Positions 1 to 13,200 of a DNA stretch of 64,000 nt are shown here, piece after piece. Position 1 is the stretch's first letter. The number at the start of each line of letters is the position of its first letter. Location: the NCBI GenBank assembly GCA_010279815.1, contig QEOQ01000470.1, positions 36,710 through 100,709 on the forward strand, written 5' to 3'. The position numbers and the translations under genes are program-made. The stretch is from Brachionus plicatilis. Lineage: Eukaryota > Rotifera > Eurotatoria > Ploima > Brachionidae. The notes under the pieces were generated by a model, which was given only the letters and a program-made list of their open reading frames with translations, had not been told where the DNA came from and did not search any database.

Positions 1-1247
1 TCAGTCCATCTTTCCTTTTCGTTAGCTAGCCCATTGATCAGCGCAGATGCGGCGACCATTTTTTTTCTACAATTTTCAGCGTCGTCCATCAAACGCTGCT
101 TTTCGGACATCGCTGCATTATACTCTCCCATGGCTTCAGCCAATTCGCTTTCTTTTTCGTCCAGCTGGGCCTGAGCCTTGGCCAAATCGTTGTTGGCCGC
201 TTGCAAGCGACTTTCTTGAACAACCAAATTATCTTTTAGTGGAAGAACTTCTTTGTTGATGGTAAAAAACTTTGTCATCGCAATTGTCCACGAAAGCAAA
301 CCGGACACATTTCCACTGACTTTTTTACAAGACTCAAAGTCATAATCCGAAGCTCTTAGGTAAGGCTCCATTAGCTCAACAGTTTCCTCATTGATCATGT
401 CCTTCTTGAAGTCCAACAGAGACTGTAGCAAGCTGCCTGCCATCAGCTTGAGCGATTCGCCCCATGAAGGCTTGAGACAGGCCCGTTCTGGGTCCGGGTC
501 GACTGAAGAAGGCTCCATTTTTGCTTGGAACAACAACAGGACGCAGTCCATTACTCTCATGATTAGATGTGGAGGCTTACCCAGTTTGCGGACAGTGGCA
601 ATGTCTGAAGGTTTTATGGTTTTCAGGGCTTCTTCGGCGGCCAACAGAGCTGGTTTTGCCTCTTCCAATTTTTCCTCTGCCAAAGCCTTATCCGCTTCTA
701 TTTCGTCCACAATGGCTTGCGCCTTGTCTTTCACTTTTTGCACTTGCAGCTTTATTTTTTCAGCAACTTCTTTTTTCTTGGCAACTTCCTTCAACACTTT
801 ATCCGCTTTGTCATTAGCCACGGCCAAATCTTGTTCTTTGACGGCGAGCTCTTTTTTTAGCTCGGCAACAGATTCACCCGCTTCCACAAGCTTTTCAAGG
901 CCTATATTCATTCTAGATGCTAAATTTTCTATTTCGGCATGCTTTTGACTGTAAATTGTTTTGTATCCATTCAAAAATGACAAATAGGATTTTGGTGTCA
1001 CATGAGCTGATCGGCGATACTTGGCAAAATAGTTAACGCATGTGTCAGCCACTTCGTCATGCAAAGTACCCATTGAATGAACAAGCTGTTTTTTGGTGTC
1101 CGGCGTACAGACAATGGAAAAATTGGACAAAAAGTGGTCTGCAACTGATATCAAGGCGTCTCTTGGCCACCGCTGAAACCAGTCTATTGTACAGCCTGAT
1201 ATTAAGCCTGGAAATTTCAATGCTCTGTTTCTAAATTTTTCACCAAT
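1..1247 (-). CDS. Dynein exon 11 (partial): stalk coiled coil
   Basis: Reading leftward from acceptor cttaag at 1248, the frame gives [18 protein letters not shown]. Then comes the first stalk helix, rich in Lys/Glu/Ala heptads ([20 protein letters not shown] and onward), the tip region ([20 protein letters not shown]) with its microtubule-binding segment, and the start of the returning helix ([16 protein letters not shown]). About 415 residues are present and the exon runs open off the window edge. Confidence 0.92.
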   Translation of the reverse strand, partial: MGEKFRNRALKFPGLISGCTIDWFQRWPRDALISVADHFLSNFSIVCTPDTKKQLVHSMGTLHDEVADTCVNYFAKYRRSAHVTPKSYLSFLNGYKTIYSQKHAEIENLASRMNIGLEKLVEAGESVAELKKELAVKEQDLAVANDKADKVLKEVAKKKEVAEKIKLQVQKVKDKAQAIVDEIEADKALAEEKLEEAKPALLAAEEALKTIKPSDIATVRKLGKPPHLIMRVMDCVLLLFQAKMEPSSVDPDPERACLKPSWGESLKLMAGSLLQSLLDFKKDMINEETVELMEPYLRASDYDFESCKKVSGNVSGLLSWTIAMTKFFTINKEVLPLKDNLVVQESRLQAANNDLAKAQAQLDEKESELAEAMGEYNAAMSEKQRLMDDAENCRKKMVAASALINGLANEKERWT

Positions 1248-4200
1248 CTTAAAAAAATTTTTATTTTATTAATAAATTTTATTTATTTTTTTTTTCTAAT
1301 TTACCGGAGAAAAGCAAAGAACAACATGTAAATTTTGGCGAGTTCTGGACAAAAAGTACTCGTAAAGATTTTCGTTTGTTGGCGATCTTTTTGGATATTC
1401 TTTTTTCATTACAGGCACCAATTCATTGCATATCTCGTCGATTTCATCTTTGGCAAACAGGCCAGCAACAACACCACTTGACAACACATTGTTGATGTAC
1501 TCCAAAAATGATTCTTCTTTAATATCCTGATCTGTAAATATAAATGTGATTCCTTTGCCTTGTTGACCTGCTGTTCGGTATAGAATTTTCAAGTCTTCCA
1601 TCAAGTTGGATGCATTGTAGGATCTTAAAATTAATAGATTAAAAAAAAAGAACAAATTTAGGCGGAAGCAAACATTTAGAGCCTGCATGCTTGAACAACT
1701 AAAGCTTAATGTTTTTTTATTTATTATTTTTTAATTTATTACTTTGCCCTAGAATTTGGTATTTGGTAATTAGTAGTGTTTTTTTTAATTTTTGGTATTT
1801 GGAAATATTTTTTAATCAAGTTTGGTGAAGAAACCGATTTAAAAGTTAAAATTAAAGTTTACCTAGTGAGTGTTATTTGGAAGGCTTTTTGTCCAGCGAT
1901 GAAAGCAGCTAGTTTGGTAAGTGATTGTTTTCCACTGCCGCCTACACCGACCAGTAAGGCATTGCCTCTTGGAGTGCGGATTATGCGAGATATTCGAACC
2001 AGATGGAGCATAGCATCACGGAAAAATACCAAGTCCATGCCAGAACCACGAATACTTTCATTGTACGTTCCCATGAACATTTTGAGCCTCTCTTCCAATT
2101 GTTCCAAAGAATCGACCTGGCAGATTTAATTAAATATTGAAAAAAAAAGTTAAAAAAAGAGTCAGAATGTACCGGCTCATAAATCTTGGGCATATCCAAA
2201 TCGGTATCTTCGGGCTCTTCTCCAGTAGCTTCTGGTGCATCCCTTGCAAATATTTGATTTAGATTTAAAGAACAAAAAAGATGGAATAAATTGAAGCTCT
2301 GGGTCAAATAAAAAGCAAATTTTAATTTTTGACAAGGAAAATTGATTGCAAGGGAAAATAAGCAAAAATTTTAAAATAAGCATTTAGCACTTTTTTTTTC
2401 GTTTTTTTGGAGCATCTCTAAAATAGTAGTTAAAATTGTTAGTTAATTAATAGATTAGTTAACAAATTGAAAATAAAAAAATTTGAAGCCAGCTAATTTA
2501 TTGTGTATATTTAAAACAATACTTTAAAAAGGACCAAAAAATAGGTGTTGATTTTTTAATACTATCGGGGCAATCGGGGTATATTTCATCCTCGATTAGC
2601 CTCTCGATAGTTTTACTAAACCATAAATTATCTTCTTGGTTAACAAATCTATTCAATGTTATTAAAACAAAAAGGTTAGTTTAAAAGTGTTAATAAATTA
2701 GTGATTCAAACTCTGTTCGTGCAACCTAACTTTGGAGATATTGGGCTTCAATTTCTAAGTAAAATTACCTCATAAAGTCAACAAAATAACGCGATGTGAC
2801 CAAAACCTCGGCGTACTTTTCGCCGAGCTCTTCCTCTGCGACACGCTTAATTGTCTTTTCGAACCAATTTATGTCATCATAAGTCGCAAACCTGACAAAA
2901 AATTATTCATAACCCCAATTTTTAACAGAGTTGGAATATTTTTGTTTAAAAAAAAACCCTCATTTAAATTACCTATCCGATATAACTCGGCTGCACTCAT
3001 GTTTCCACAAAGAGAGCAATATTTTCTCTGAATTCACAACTGAAGATATTGTATTGATCATTCCTTGCCATATGCGACTCAAATCTCTGAGATTAAAAAC
3101 ATAATGAAATTTTGCTGGAGTTGGAAGCATTTTCACCTTAAAAAAAAAAAATTTAAATTTTTTATTTCATTTTTTATTTCTTAGAACTATGCCGGGTTTA
3201 AATAAATAAGTAGTGTCTAATTTATGGACAGAAAAAAAAGAAAACCTCATTGATTTTTTAATTAAAAGTCCCTAACTAGTTCAGAAAAATTTATTAGATG
3301 ATTTTTTTTTATTCCTGCAGAAGGTGAAACAATAGTTGTTTCATTTACAGAACAAGCTTTTGACATTTAGAACCAAAGTTAAAAATTTTTTTTATTTTTG
3401 TATTGGAAGTTTTGTATGAAATTACACAATGCCCCCATAAAAACAAAATTTTATATTTATATTATTTTTTTTAAGATTCTTATCTTTAATGAAACTTTTG
3501 ACCAACTTCGATCATTAGGTGAAAAAAAACTTGTTATAAAAATCAAGTTTTTTTCAATTTTTAATTGAATTAAAAAAAAAAGCTACATTTAAACCAAATA
3601 TATGAAATAGAAGATTTTTAAGAGACAATTTACGTAGAAAGCAACTTTGGAATTACTGACTTGATTGAATTTCAGTAAATTTTAACATTAAATTCTTATT
3701 TCATTTTTGACATCACAATTTGTTGTCATTAAAATCTTTATTTAACTTTTAACATTACAATAAATTTTTAACATTAAAATCATTTAACAATACCATTTGG
3801 ACTTGATCTTTATTGGCGAAAAGAAATTAAATGAACTTGATATAAGGCAACTGAAAAATAGTTCGAATATGTTGGAATTTATTGATGTTTCTTATCAAAA
3901 ACTACACTAACTACATATGACCAGAAAAATACTTCGTTGTTTAAGCAAATCAGCAATGATGATTAATGTAAATGACTACAGTACCATGACTTGAATATCT
4001 TTAATTGATCATTTATTTTTGGAGAAAAATTGAGGTCTAGTTGACTCGGAGAAATTTTTTGTCTCACAAATAAAACAAAATATGGAATTGAACTTAAACT
4101 ATTTTTATTTTTAAAATATGTTAAATGACCTTATGAAAGTAAATTTTTTTACTTAAATGTTTCAATTAAAATTAAATTGTAAATAGTTTGTAATTTTTAT

Positions 4201-7200
4201 TTTTTTTAAGACTTTTTACTAAACATTTTTCTTTTGCCTTTGAGGCCTTTAACTAATAAATAATAATAATAATTTAACAATAACTTACAATAGACCAAAC
4301 CCAACAATATTCAATAAGCAGCATAGTTCTTTAATTATTTCAAATTGGGTAGTTAATTTTAAATCACCAAATTTACTAAAACTATCACCAATTTTACTTG
4401 ATGTAAACAAAAACACAATTTTATTTCATTAATCACGAAGAAATAAAAAAAAATAGCCTCTTTCATGCCAATGTTTAGCCTCCTACTTTTTTCCTGGTTT
4501 GGGTTTGGAACCAATTTCTGAATCGAAATATTTTTAGGGTACAAAGGTTTGATTGTTAGCAATAGCAATTACAAGTATATATTTTAGCACATCCAAGCTT
4601 TAAAATAACAATAGCAAGTATACTTGGAGAACTTCGAATTGAGAATAGCTTCCAAATAAAAGCAACTTTTCAATTATTACACTTATCATTTAAATGTCGA
4701 TGATTACTGAATATAATGATCTTTACAGGATTTTTACAATAAAATAGATAAATTTACACCGAACAATATGTGAATTTGCATTTGTAATAAACTTTAGTGC
4801 CTTCATCTCGTTGTATTGTTTTATTTATTTTTTTTTTATTATTATCCCCCTTTTTTTTTAGATCTGTCTAAATTTAAATAGAAAACTATTAATAACTTTG
4901 TTTATGTAACTAGATTTCAATGCATAGATGTCTTCGTAGTAAGACGTATCTGCAAGCATACTTGCCCTTGCTTATTTTTTATTATTATTATTATTCATAA
5001 GAATCATAACCCTTGTACCTTGAATAATATGGTTTGATTTCGGTTTTGTAAAATTCAGTACAATAAGATAAAAAGAACAGAAAAAAATGTAAAAATATTG
5101 AATAACTTTTTGTCTAAATGTTTTAACTTAATTCTGTAAATGCAACTTAGTGCAAGATTCAAAGTTGCATCAAATATCAAGGTCTGCTAAATTTGCAGAG
5201 TTTAGCAGAAATTAAATTTCAATATAATCGAGCGTAGGGCATTTTGCACATCATTAGCAGACTTTTAAAGTTGATGCAACTTTGAATGTTGCACCATTCT
5301 GCATTCACAGAATTAATTTCAAACTTTTTGAAAAAAAGCTATTGAATTTTTTTTGCATTTTATTCTGTTCTTTTGTTCTGAACTTCACAAAACCTTTGAT
5401 TTTGTAGTAAACAACAAATTCACTTTCTAATTGTCTTTGGAAAATCCAAGCAATTTTAGCTCTTTTCCTTTTAGTACAAGGTCCATTAAAATTAAGTTAA
5501 TCATCATAAACATTGGTCGTCGGTACTTGTATCGGCATTTTTTTGCACTTCAACTATCAGAGGTTCAATAACTTTTTAACGAGAAAGAATATTCGAAACA
5601 TCAATTTGTAACATTTCTAATTTTAAAAATTGAATGAAAATATAGTTTTTAAATCACTTAAATAATTATGAAATAAAAAATATTTTGTTAGAATAATTTA
5701 GAAATTTTGTATTTTTTTTCTCAATTTTTAGTGATAGTTTCATTAAATTTGGTTAACACTAGAAGCACCAACGAGTCAAAATGACTCTTTTTCGATTTTT
5801 AATCACTAATATCTAAATTATTTTATATGATATGAACACGAAATTTATTTTTCAGCATAAAAAAGCATTAAATTTTGTAAAATTAATGAGAGATTATGTC
5901 AAAGACTATGTTTTTGCGCATAATCAAGCACACACTACTAGAAGCACCAAACGAGTCAAATGACTCGTTTTGAAATTTTGCATTGAATTAATTAATTTTG
6001 AATTAAATTTATAAATTGTAATCATGAATATGGCCCGTAAAAGAGTATTGAGTCAGGATAATCAAGAAAATTTATCCCCTAAGCGAGTATCTTGCCAGGT
6101 TCGTTTATGCAATAATTATAAAGCAAATAATGTGTGTTCTAAATGTAAAAAAGCAGTGTGTGGTTTTTGTACTAAAGAAAATGAGTGTGTTTGTAAGGAA
6201 TGTGAAGGGTCTTAGGTATTTTTTTTTCAAAAGACTTAAATTTGATTAAATTTGTATTTTTTACTAATTAATTTATATTTTATAATAAATAATTTTTCAA
6301 AAGTTCAGTTGATAATTTCCGTTTATTTCCAAAACGAGTCAAATGACTCGTTTTGGTGCTTCTAGTATTAAAAAATTTTGGTGCTTCTAGTGTTAAAAAA
6401 GAATAATTAGCCTTTCAAATTGAAAAAAAATATCTACTAATCCAACACAAGTTGTATTAAAGATTCTTAATGAACAAATATTCTAATTAGCTTGACTTAC
6501 CTTGGTTAATTGCCACAGTCTACGAGTAGCTGGAATTAATTTTTTAACTAAATCACGAACAGAATCGCTGAAATTCCTTTCCGAACAATAGTGACCAAGA
6601 CCAATTACGGAAAATATTTTGTCAATACTGGTATTGGAAGGCAGTGTACAATTAAAAATAGCAAATTGACGCTTCAACCGCTGCGGTATGTCATTGCGGC
6701 CACCACCAGGCTGGATCATAGCTGCCAAAAATTGAACATCAACAATGTTTGTGAATTCGCCAGGCTTTTCCAAATTGTAAAATCCCTTGTTTTCCATCAA
6801 TTGTCTCACGATTTCGTTGGTGATTTGATCGCCCCATTCGTTTATCACCGGCATGTTAATGTCGTCAATAAAGATGGTGAGATTTTTTTTTCCATTTGGC
6901 GGACCGTAAGTGGTGCCCACACGCTTCTCAACATAACTTTCCACTATCCTCTGGAACATGTTTGGTGTAGTGGCCGACGAAAAATTGAGCGACTTGTGAA
7001 CATGCTCGTCCGCATTGAACTTTTCCATGAATCCCTTGATAATCACAGTTTTGGCAGTGCCTTGTTCGCCAATGAGCAAAACAGCCTTGTTCTGCTTGGC
7101 AATTGTTCGGATCAAAAAGTCTGTGCGAACATTGTCCACATTGGGAACCAAAATGGATCCGTATTCGGGCGAATGATCTGTCGGGTACACATACTCTTCC

Positions 7201-10200
7201 ACTTTGTTGTTCCAATGCTGCCATTGGCCTGACTCGTCAACATAAAAGTCAAAAATGGTCTCGTCCGAGCCCGCACTCAACTCTGGCACGTCTAGCTTAA
7301 ACTCGCTTGTCTCGACCAAAAATTGCTGCAGCTTTTTTCTGTCGTCGAGCTCGAGAAAAGCGCCAAAGCTCCACATGACAGCAAAAATGTAAAATTTTTC
7401 CAAGTGACTGCGGGACAGCGATTCCTTGTTGGCCTTGGGCGGCAGCAGTCCGGACAAAATTTTGCACATCTGACTCACAATCATGCATTCAAGAACGTCC
7501 ATTTTGGGCGCCAAAGCAGTGCTGAAAAAATTGTAAACGTGAGAAAAACTGGCGTCAAAGAGCGGCATCAATATGTCGCCCTCGGTCGACTGTCTTTCGC
7601 GACCGATCCATGCCTTGACTATGGGAGCAAAGTTCAAGCCCGAGCTGCTCATGTAGACCATTCCATTTCTGGACACAGTGGCCGGCGATGCGTTGTCAAT
7701 GTTGTGCGGCTCAAAAATGATCTTACAATTGGCGGCCATCTGAATCCGGTCGCCATTTGCCAAAGTCAATGTCTTGTTGTCGTCCAGGACCGAATTTAAG
7801 TTCTCGATCCAAATGGCGTCCACTGGACCGTCCAGAACAATCCACACGTGTTCGCCCTTTTTTGTTTTCAACGTTCTTCGCCACAAAGTCGAAAATATGC
7901 CGTCGGTCCAGTCGTTGGTGGCCACGTCCAACCGGCCGAACATTTGCGGCGCAGTGATCGCCTTCGGGTTCATTCGCATTTCTCTGTGCGGCTCGCTCAT
8001 CGACTTCATGAGAACTTGGATGCAGCAGGTCTTGCCGGCGCCAGCAGGTCCCAGCGCCATCATGCCATGTCTCACCAGCTGAGTCTCGTACAACTGAATT
8101 AACTTGAGGGTCCACGGCGCATGATTCACCAGTCCGCTAGCTTCAATTTGTTCGCCAATGGCCGATTCGAGCGCCGGATAGCCGGCCTTCTCCAGAGCTA
8201 TTCCCGGAAAAAGATCGTCAATTAACGATTTGAACAGCGGCTCGTCCTCGTCAATCAGCTTGGACAAGTTCATGTCTCTGAGCACTCTCATCACAATTGT
8301 TTGCTCGCTGTCGTCCGGATTGGCTCGTTTCACCGTTCCCAGCGTTCTCAGCACGGACAGGATATTTCTGAGGCCAAAGTCGTAATGGACTTGTTTGCTC
8401 AACTGTTCCTCGCACAGCTTGTACAAGGTGTAGAACTTGCGCGCTAGCACAATGTTGTCGAGGAAGCCGCACGCGGCCATTTTGACTCTGATTATGGGCA
8501 GTCTGTCGGGCACCATCATGGCCACGGTGCGAAAGTTAATCTTTAAATTTTCGGGCAATTCTTGACGACCGGCATAGCCCGGGTTCATGGTCAAAAAAAT
8601 GCCGAACTCAGTGTTCATTTCGACCAGGTCGCCATCAGTGAATATAAATTGTTTTTTGCGCTCTTTTTTGCACTGTAGAACAATGGCAATTTGTTGCGCG
8701 GCAACAGACAATACGGGCAAGTCGATGCGATTGAACTCGTCAAAGCAGCCCCATGTGCCCGACTGGGCAAGGCCCTTGTAGATGCGGCCCAGGCCCCTGA
8801 AGTCCATTTGGTCCGAACAGTTGAACACGACCACATACTTTCCGAGACACCGGCCCATGTCCTTGGTGGTCTCGGTCTTGCCGGTGCCGGCGGGTCCGGC
8901 GGGTGCGCCGCCCATTGACATGTGGATGGCCTGGGCGAGCGTGATGTAGCAGCGGTCGGTGAGCGGCGTGATCACCAGTCTTTCTGTGCAGCCGAGAAAT
9001 TCGTTTTGGTATGTGAAGTCGACGTCGGTGATGGAGACCATCATTTTGTCTGTGTCCTCCACATAGTAAAATCTTGTTTGTTTGAGCCATTCGAAGTCGG
9101 CCGGCGATTTTATGTGCATGCGGCACAAGTCGTCGAATATGTCGCGCTGGTGAACATGAATGGTGATTAAAGTCTCGTATTTGGTGCGTTCCACTTTGCT
9201 CAAGTCGCTGGTCGTTTGGTGAATGAGCGTGTTGAGAAGCTCCAAAAAAGCCTGATTGGTCTGGTGCATTGCTTTTTTGTCGTAGCGCGCGTTTTTTAAG
9301 GCCTCGGTGGCGTCTCTCGTCCAAATCATCTGAATGCCCAGCAGAGTTATTTGGGCCGGGTAGGTCTTGAGAAATTCGAGCAGGTCGAAGCTCTGGCCGT
9401 CCGACACGGTCATGTAGGCGGTCCGGATGACCGCGTGCACTGACCGCTGCGACTGCAGCATCAGGCTCATCAGCCAGACTTCCACGTTGCCGTCGGCCTT
9501 GACCGCCTTTTCCAGCTCGATCGATTCGCCCTCACTCGAATGAATCGATAATATTCTGTCGTATTCTTTTTCGTGAAAAGTGACCGATTTTGTGTTGTCA
9601 AATATGGAGAGAAGGTGCGCTTGGATGGTGTGACAATCGCTTGCTTGGCCCAGTATTTCTAGCAGTGCTGGATCGGACACGAAAAAAAAGCGCGGGAACA
9701 ACAGACGCTTTTTTTCCAAGTATCCGGTGAGAGATTTTTGGCACAGCTCGAGTTGTTCGAGCAAGTGAGGAAGGAGCTGGGCCAGGGTCTCGTCGCTAAC
9801 GCAGCACTGAACCACATTGGTGGTCTCGTGCGCCTTGGTCATTATTCTGTTCCAGCTTTTGTCAATGCCGCTGAATCGCTTTGCTTCAGCTGGCAGTTGT
9901 TTGGCAATGTCGCCGCCAACAAACACCGCCTCCAAGTAGATCCATAGATTTTGCACTTGCATCCAATTTTCAAGAATTTCGTTGGTGTCCGATAAATTTT
10001 TGACCCATTGTTGAATTTGGCGCTTAAAAGGCGCATTGTATCTGTTGCTCATTAGCGAGCTGAGCACCATCAGAGACTCTTCCAGAGATGCCATCAGCTC
10101 GGTTACTCTGTCGCCTTTGAGCAGGAGCTCGCCCCGATTTTTGAAATGGGCGAAAGAAAATTCTTGGTTGGCCCAGTCTTGGGAGACTTGCTTGACTTTG

Positions 10201-13200
10201 GCTTCGATGTCGCGCTCCTTCACTGCCGCTATGCAAATGTCCTCGATTTCTTCCTTGTAGGCCAGCAAGCTCGCTTCCATTATGTTGCGCAATTTGAGCT
10301 CGTCGTTTTCGATGTCGATGGGATGTTTGGTGACGTCGGATATGCGGTCCCAGTGCCTCTTTTTCATGGCTTTGTTGGTCATTAGCTCAAGCAAGGGACA
10401 GCATTCGTTGAAGTCATCTATTTTTTTTTTCAAGTCTTCAAATGCTTGCCAGTCTTTGAGAGCTTTTGGCAAACGACGACATCTGAAATAAAAATATTTT
10501 TAGGTTTTTTTTTTTTCTTCCTCTTTAATTTTGTTCACAATCTTTATTAATTGAATAATTAGCAATTTGATAATTTTTTAAAATTAATTTGTTTTAATAC
10601 AGTGCTGCTATGATACCTTGAATTGACCATATTTAATAAAAAATAAAAATATGGTAGTCTAAAAAACGGTATTTATTGTTAAATAACGATAATTATTGAA
10701 TAGAATTATTGTAAAATTCTTTGAAAAAAAAAATTCCAAAATTTCTCGAAAAAAACCGATTTTCATGAAAGAAAAAATTTTTTTTTGAATTTTTGAAAAA
10801 GTAAAAAAAAAAATAAAATTTGATTGTATTTTTTCGACGAAAATTGACGTAAATTTCGGTAAATTTTTATTAAAAAAGGTGAAAAATGGTAAAAATTCAA
10901 CAAAAAACTTGCAAAAAAAGCTCACAACTTGACTTAATTGTAATCTCGTGTTCTTGACACAAGCACATAGGTATAAATAAGAATGCCATTCTTAGAACTT
11001 CAGAACGTTCAATATCTAAATAAAGCTTTTAAAGATTAAATATTGTTTTATTATAAACCGGTTACAATTTGTTGCAGCGATAAATAAAAAAGAGATGAAA
11101 TTTTTTATAGTACCTATTTCAAAAGATTACTTTGAAAAACTTAGTGAACTGATGCACTTAATAAAGTAACAAAATGGGTCTTTTGAAAATGAATTCCAGA
11201 GATAGATGACGACAGCGAACTGGTAAGCTGTACAGAAGACGAACAAATGGAATGACTTCAAATGTTCAAAATTCTGTAAAACCGAAGAAGTTGCTTATAG
11301 AGCTACTTTTAAAAAGAGCTGAGCTATTTGCCAGTATCAAAAAGATGAAAATATAAGAAGATAATTTTTTGGAATATAAATCAATCAAAACAAATTGAAT
11401 AAGAAGGAAAAAATACCCTTCATGAGATAGCCAATTCATCAAAAACTCTATTACATGAGGATTTATTACAAGGAAACGTAGGATTCGGACTTAGGGAAAC
11501 ATGAATCATAAATCAAAATTATATGGAAACGATAGAGATAAAGCAGATAAATGGATATACCTAGAAAAAACTGAGGCTAGGAACCAAGGAATTATTATAA
11601 ATAGGCTAATAGATTGCGTTATAAAACTCCTCAGAGGAAACGCCTTACAAATGCTTAGAAACATGGACCAATAGCTTTATAGAGAATAAAAAAAAGAAGA
11701 ATAAATTGTCAATTAATCAATTATTATTTTTTTGTTTATAATTTACTTAAATCTTTAATCGTCTCTTATTTCTTGTTTCGATCTTAACTTGTCAATATTT
11801 TGATCACAGAATTTATTTCACTTTTAACACAATTTAATTGTATAAAATGTGTGAGAAATAATAAATTTTGATAGCTATTTTACTGATATGTTATTTTGAT
11901 CATTTCAAAGCGATTCATGTCATTAATTCATGAAGATCAAAGCGATTCATTTATGAAGCATTCAAATCAATTATGTTTTTTTTTTCTATTTTTATTTTAT
12001 TTTGATTATGTTGTTTTGATTATTGCTATTTTAATACACAGTCTTTATGGACCTAGAGATTAATTATTGGTCTAACAGGTATAGACATTGAATTCATACA
12101 GACTAAGCCATATGTATTTTGAAATGGATTTTATTTAAAAAATTTGTATATTTAATAAAAAGGACTATGATCTTTTATTAAGAAATTTAAATTAAAATAT
12201 AATCTGTTGTTTAAAATTGTACAATTCCCAGTCAACCCAAAAGTAATGAAAAATCAATGATTCTTTAAAGAATCATTATAAAATCATTGAAAAATTAATG
12301 ATTTTATAAAGAAATTTTGAGGAAAGATATTATTAAAGAAATTTTCCTTTAAAAATCATTACAAAATCATCTAAATTTTGTGCAAAAAAATCATTAGAGA
12401 TATTTTCCTTAGAAAATCATTATAAAATCATCAAAATTTTTAACATTTAATGAGGAAACTTTTTGCAAAAAAATTATTGGAGAAATTTTCCTTAGAAATC
12501 ATTACAAAATCATCTAAATTTTGTGCAAAAAATTATTAGAGATTTTTTTCCTTAGAAAATCATTACTTTTTCAGTATGATTCAATTTTCTGATAATTATA
12601 GAGAAAAAAAATTGTTTTAAACTTTATTTATATTTAGAAGATAAAATGATATATTATTAATTTATTTGTTTATCTATAACTAGCTAATTTTTTTTTAGAT
12701 CAATGTTGATGTTGATCCAAGATTCAATTAAATAATTTAAATTAGGTATTTTTAAAAATTCAATCTTTCTTTTTAAGTTAACTTAAAGCTGGATATGTTA
12801 TTAAACAAAAGGTATTTGTTTATTTGCGAGGAACGAGCTAATTAAACAAACGTGAATGTGTATACATAATCGATTACTGAACTATTTGAGAAAAATTATT
12901 GACGAAGTTCGTCAATAGACAATACACATGAGAAGAAGAAATCAATCTTATTTATATTAATTGATAGTAGATTTTATAACAAAATAAACTTTACTTAATT
13001 GCAAATAATAATCTTAATTTGAAAATTGCAGTTGTTATTAATATTATGAATCTTGCAATTGCTCTTTAATCATACACTACTTTAAACTACTTATCTTGAA
13101 TATTTTAATAGTAGTTTAACGGCTTGTTACTCGCAAATATAAAGTTCTGCTTCTCTACCTAGTTTCTTTTCCATATAGCTATCTTCGTTTAAGATTAAAT

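Larger units (their letters stand above)
3137..6500. other. Dynein intron 5 (3.4 kb): low-complexity AT plus two elements
   Basis: Apart from the foldback at 5042-5394 and the TTAA-flanked element at 5753-6396, this stretch is AT-rich with A/T homopolymers and short ATT microsatellites (for example near 4980). No exon-like reading frame with family similarity was found, and none is needed: exon 5 ends LTK and exon 6 continues VKMLP without missing residues. Confidence 0.7.

Noticed and set aside
391..948. Plus-strand 185-codon ORF
   Set aside because: Antisense shadow of the dynein stalk exon, which has strong family similarity on the minus strand.
7323..9170. Several plus-strand and alternate-frame ORFs within the dynein motor exon
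   Set aside because: They overlap a long, clearly conserved minus-strand exon; their sequence is Ser/Arg/His-rich shadow with no family match.
10659..10925. 88-codon Phe-rich minus-strand ORF
   Set aside because: Composition is explained by homopolymeric A/T sequence of a foldback-related repeat.
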